Program-made: the position numbers and the translations under genes
NCBI GenBank assembly: GCA_003650675.1
Contig: QMRH01000005.1
Span: forward strand, 1-50,952
DNA from: Thermoprotei archaeon
GTDB taxonomy: Archaea; Thermoproteota; Thermoprotei; Thermofilales; B20-G17
Length of the DNA: 50,952 nucleotides
Reading direction: 5' to 3'
The notes under the pieces: model-generated
What the model saw: the letters and a program-made list of their open reading frames with translations, nothing else
What the model was told of the DNA's origin: nothing
The model's database searches: none
Part shown: piece by piece, positions 50,379 through 50,952 of the stretch
Layout of the letters: every line of letters starts with the position of its first letter
Numbering within the stretch: position 1 is the stretch's first letter

Positions 50379-50545
50379 AATCATCGACTTTAGTTAACCC
50401 ACTAACTACTACTTTATCAAGTCATACAAAGTAGGAGTTTTATGATTCTAATAAGCCTGCAGTAAATATCTTTATCAAGGCTTCTAGAACTATTTATGGT
50501 GTATTTCATGTAAAGTCTTTTATAACCCTTGTTGTAAAAATATAT

Positions 50546-50952
50546 ATGGTGAAGCTATTGCCTAAAACTATGAAAGCCGCGGTGGTATACGCCGATTTCT
50601 CTCCTAGGCCTGGATATAAGTTAACTGAAGCCGAGTTGAAGACACGTAAGGTTCGTGAAGGGAACAGGGTATGGAAAAACCCTTCACTGAAACTCGAGGA
50701 GCGACCAATCCCAGAGCCAAAGCCAGACGAAGTTTTAATCAGAGTTAAGGCGTGCGGAATCTGTGGTAGCGACATACACTTCATCGAAACCGATGAAGAG
50801 GGATACATGATCTATCCCGGGCTGACGAAATTCCCGTGTATTATAGGCCACGAGTTTAGTGGAATAGTGGAGAAAACAGGGTCGGCTGTCAAGTGGGTGA
50901 AGCCCGGAGACGTGGTGACAGCCGAGGAGATGTGGTGGTGTGGGCAATGCGA
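50546..50952 (+). CDS. Zinc-dependent dehydrogenase, IolM-like (partial, cut by the window end)
   Basis: N-terminal 135 residues of a medium-chain dehydrogenase. KACGICGSDIHF provides the catalytic zinc Cys and the GHEFSG segment its His/Glu. MWWCGQC begins the structural zinc site. The N-terminal segments VVYADFSPRPGYKL, NRVWKNPSL and ETDEEGYMIYPGLT, and the length of the insert, look like Thermotoga maritima TM0412 (scyllo-inosose dehydrogenase), recalled from memory. A TATA box CTTTTATAACC at 50516-50526 makes ATG 50546 probably leaderless. Confidence 0.8.
   Translation, partial: MVKLLPKTMKAAVVYADFSPRPGYKLTEAELKTRKVREGNRVWKNPSLKLEERPIPEPKPDEVLIRVKACGICGSDIHFIETDEEGYMIYPGLTKFPCIIGHEFSGIVEKTGSAVKWVKPGDVVTAEEMWWCGQC

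Overview
The window is archaeal chromosomal DNA, most likely from a thermophilic member of the Thermoproteota/TACK group. The evidence is a split largest RNA polymerase subunit (A' and A'') with an unsplit B subunit, archaeal-type ribosomal proteins (L30e, L18e, L14e), a NusA-like KH protein, an RpoD carrying two ferredoxin clusters, type 2 IPP isomerase, an intron-containing tRNA-Ser, and a Cbf5 gene that only makes sense if a tiny bulge-helix-bulge intron is removed. The sequence does not fix the order or family. Starts are ATG, GTG and TTG, often with GGTGA/GAGGTG ribosome binding sites or leaderless.

1-18.6 kb is information processing. rpoH-rpoB-rpoA1-rpoA2-rpl30e-nusA lead into rps12, then rpoD-rpl18e-rpl13-rps9, a convergent inverted rpoN, rps2, MEMO and IDI-2. 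rps13-rps4-rps11 follow on the minus strand, then rpl14e-cbf5 and tRNA-Ser. The usual archaeal S13-S4-S11-RpoD-L18e-L13-S9-RpoN order has been broken by inversion and insertion. A nucleotidyltransferase with a HEPN partner killed by a nonsense codon sits between S2 and MEMO.

18.6-32 kb is central metabolism: a four-subunit 2-oxoacid (probably pyruvate) ferredoxin oxidoreductase, MTA phosphorylase, SAH hydrolase, a tRNA methylthiotransferase, an unrecognised single-pass membrane protein, an enolase-superfamily epimerase, two unknown genes and a GH31 alpha-glycosidase.

32-39.3 kb is a disturbed accessory region. It holds a repeat also found at 8.5 kb (a solo, degenerate TnpB/IS605-type end), an aminotransferase/TyrA pair wrecked by frameshifts and truncation, a truncated membrane-protein tail, an EVE-like plus PD-(D/E)XK-like protein, a frameshifted glycosyltransferase, an orphan gene, an M1-like metallopeptidase and a structured non-coding element.

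39.3-50.9 kb is a sugar or polyol utilisation island: cyclophilin-like protein, two TIM-barrel epimerases, FGGY kinase, TrmB regulator, CUT1-type ABC importer, GH130-like protein and, at the right edge, a dehydrogenase resembling the Thermotoga inositol enzyme. A shared half-palindrome in the promoters is a candidate TrmB operator.

No CRISPR array, intact transposase or rRNA was seen. The least expected items are the 23-nt cbf5 intron that splits the catalytic Asp codon, the paired solo TnpB-end elements, the EVE-nuclease fusion, and the suggestion that the island feeds on inositol-type or mannosylated solutes.
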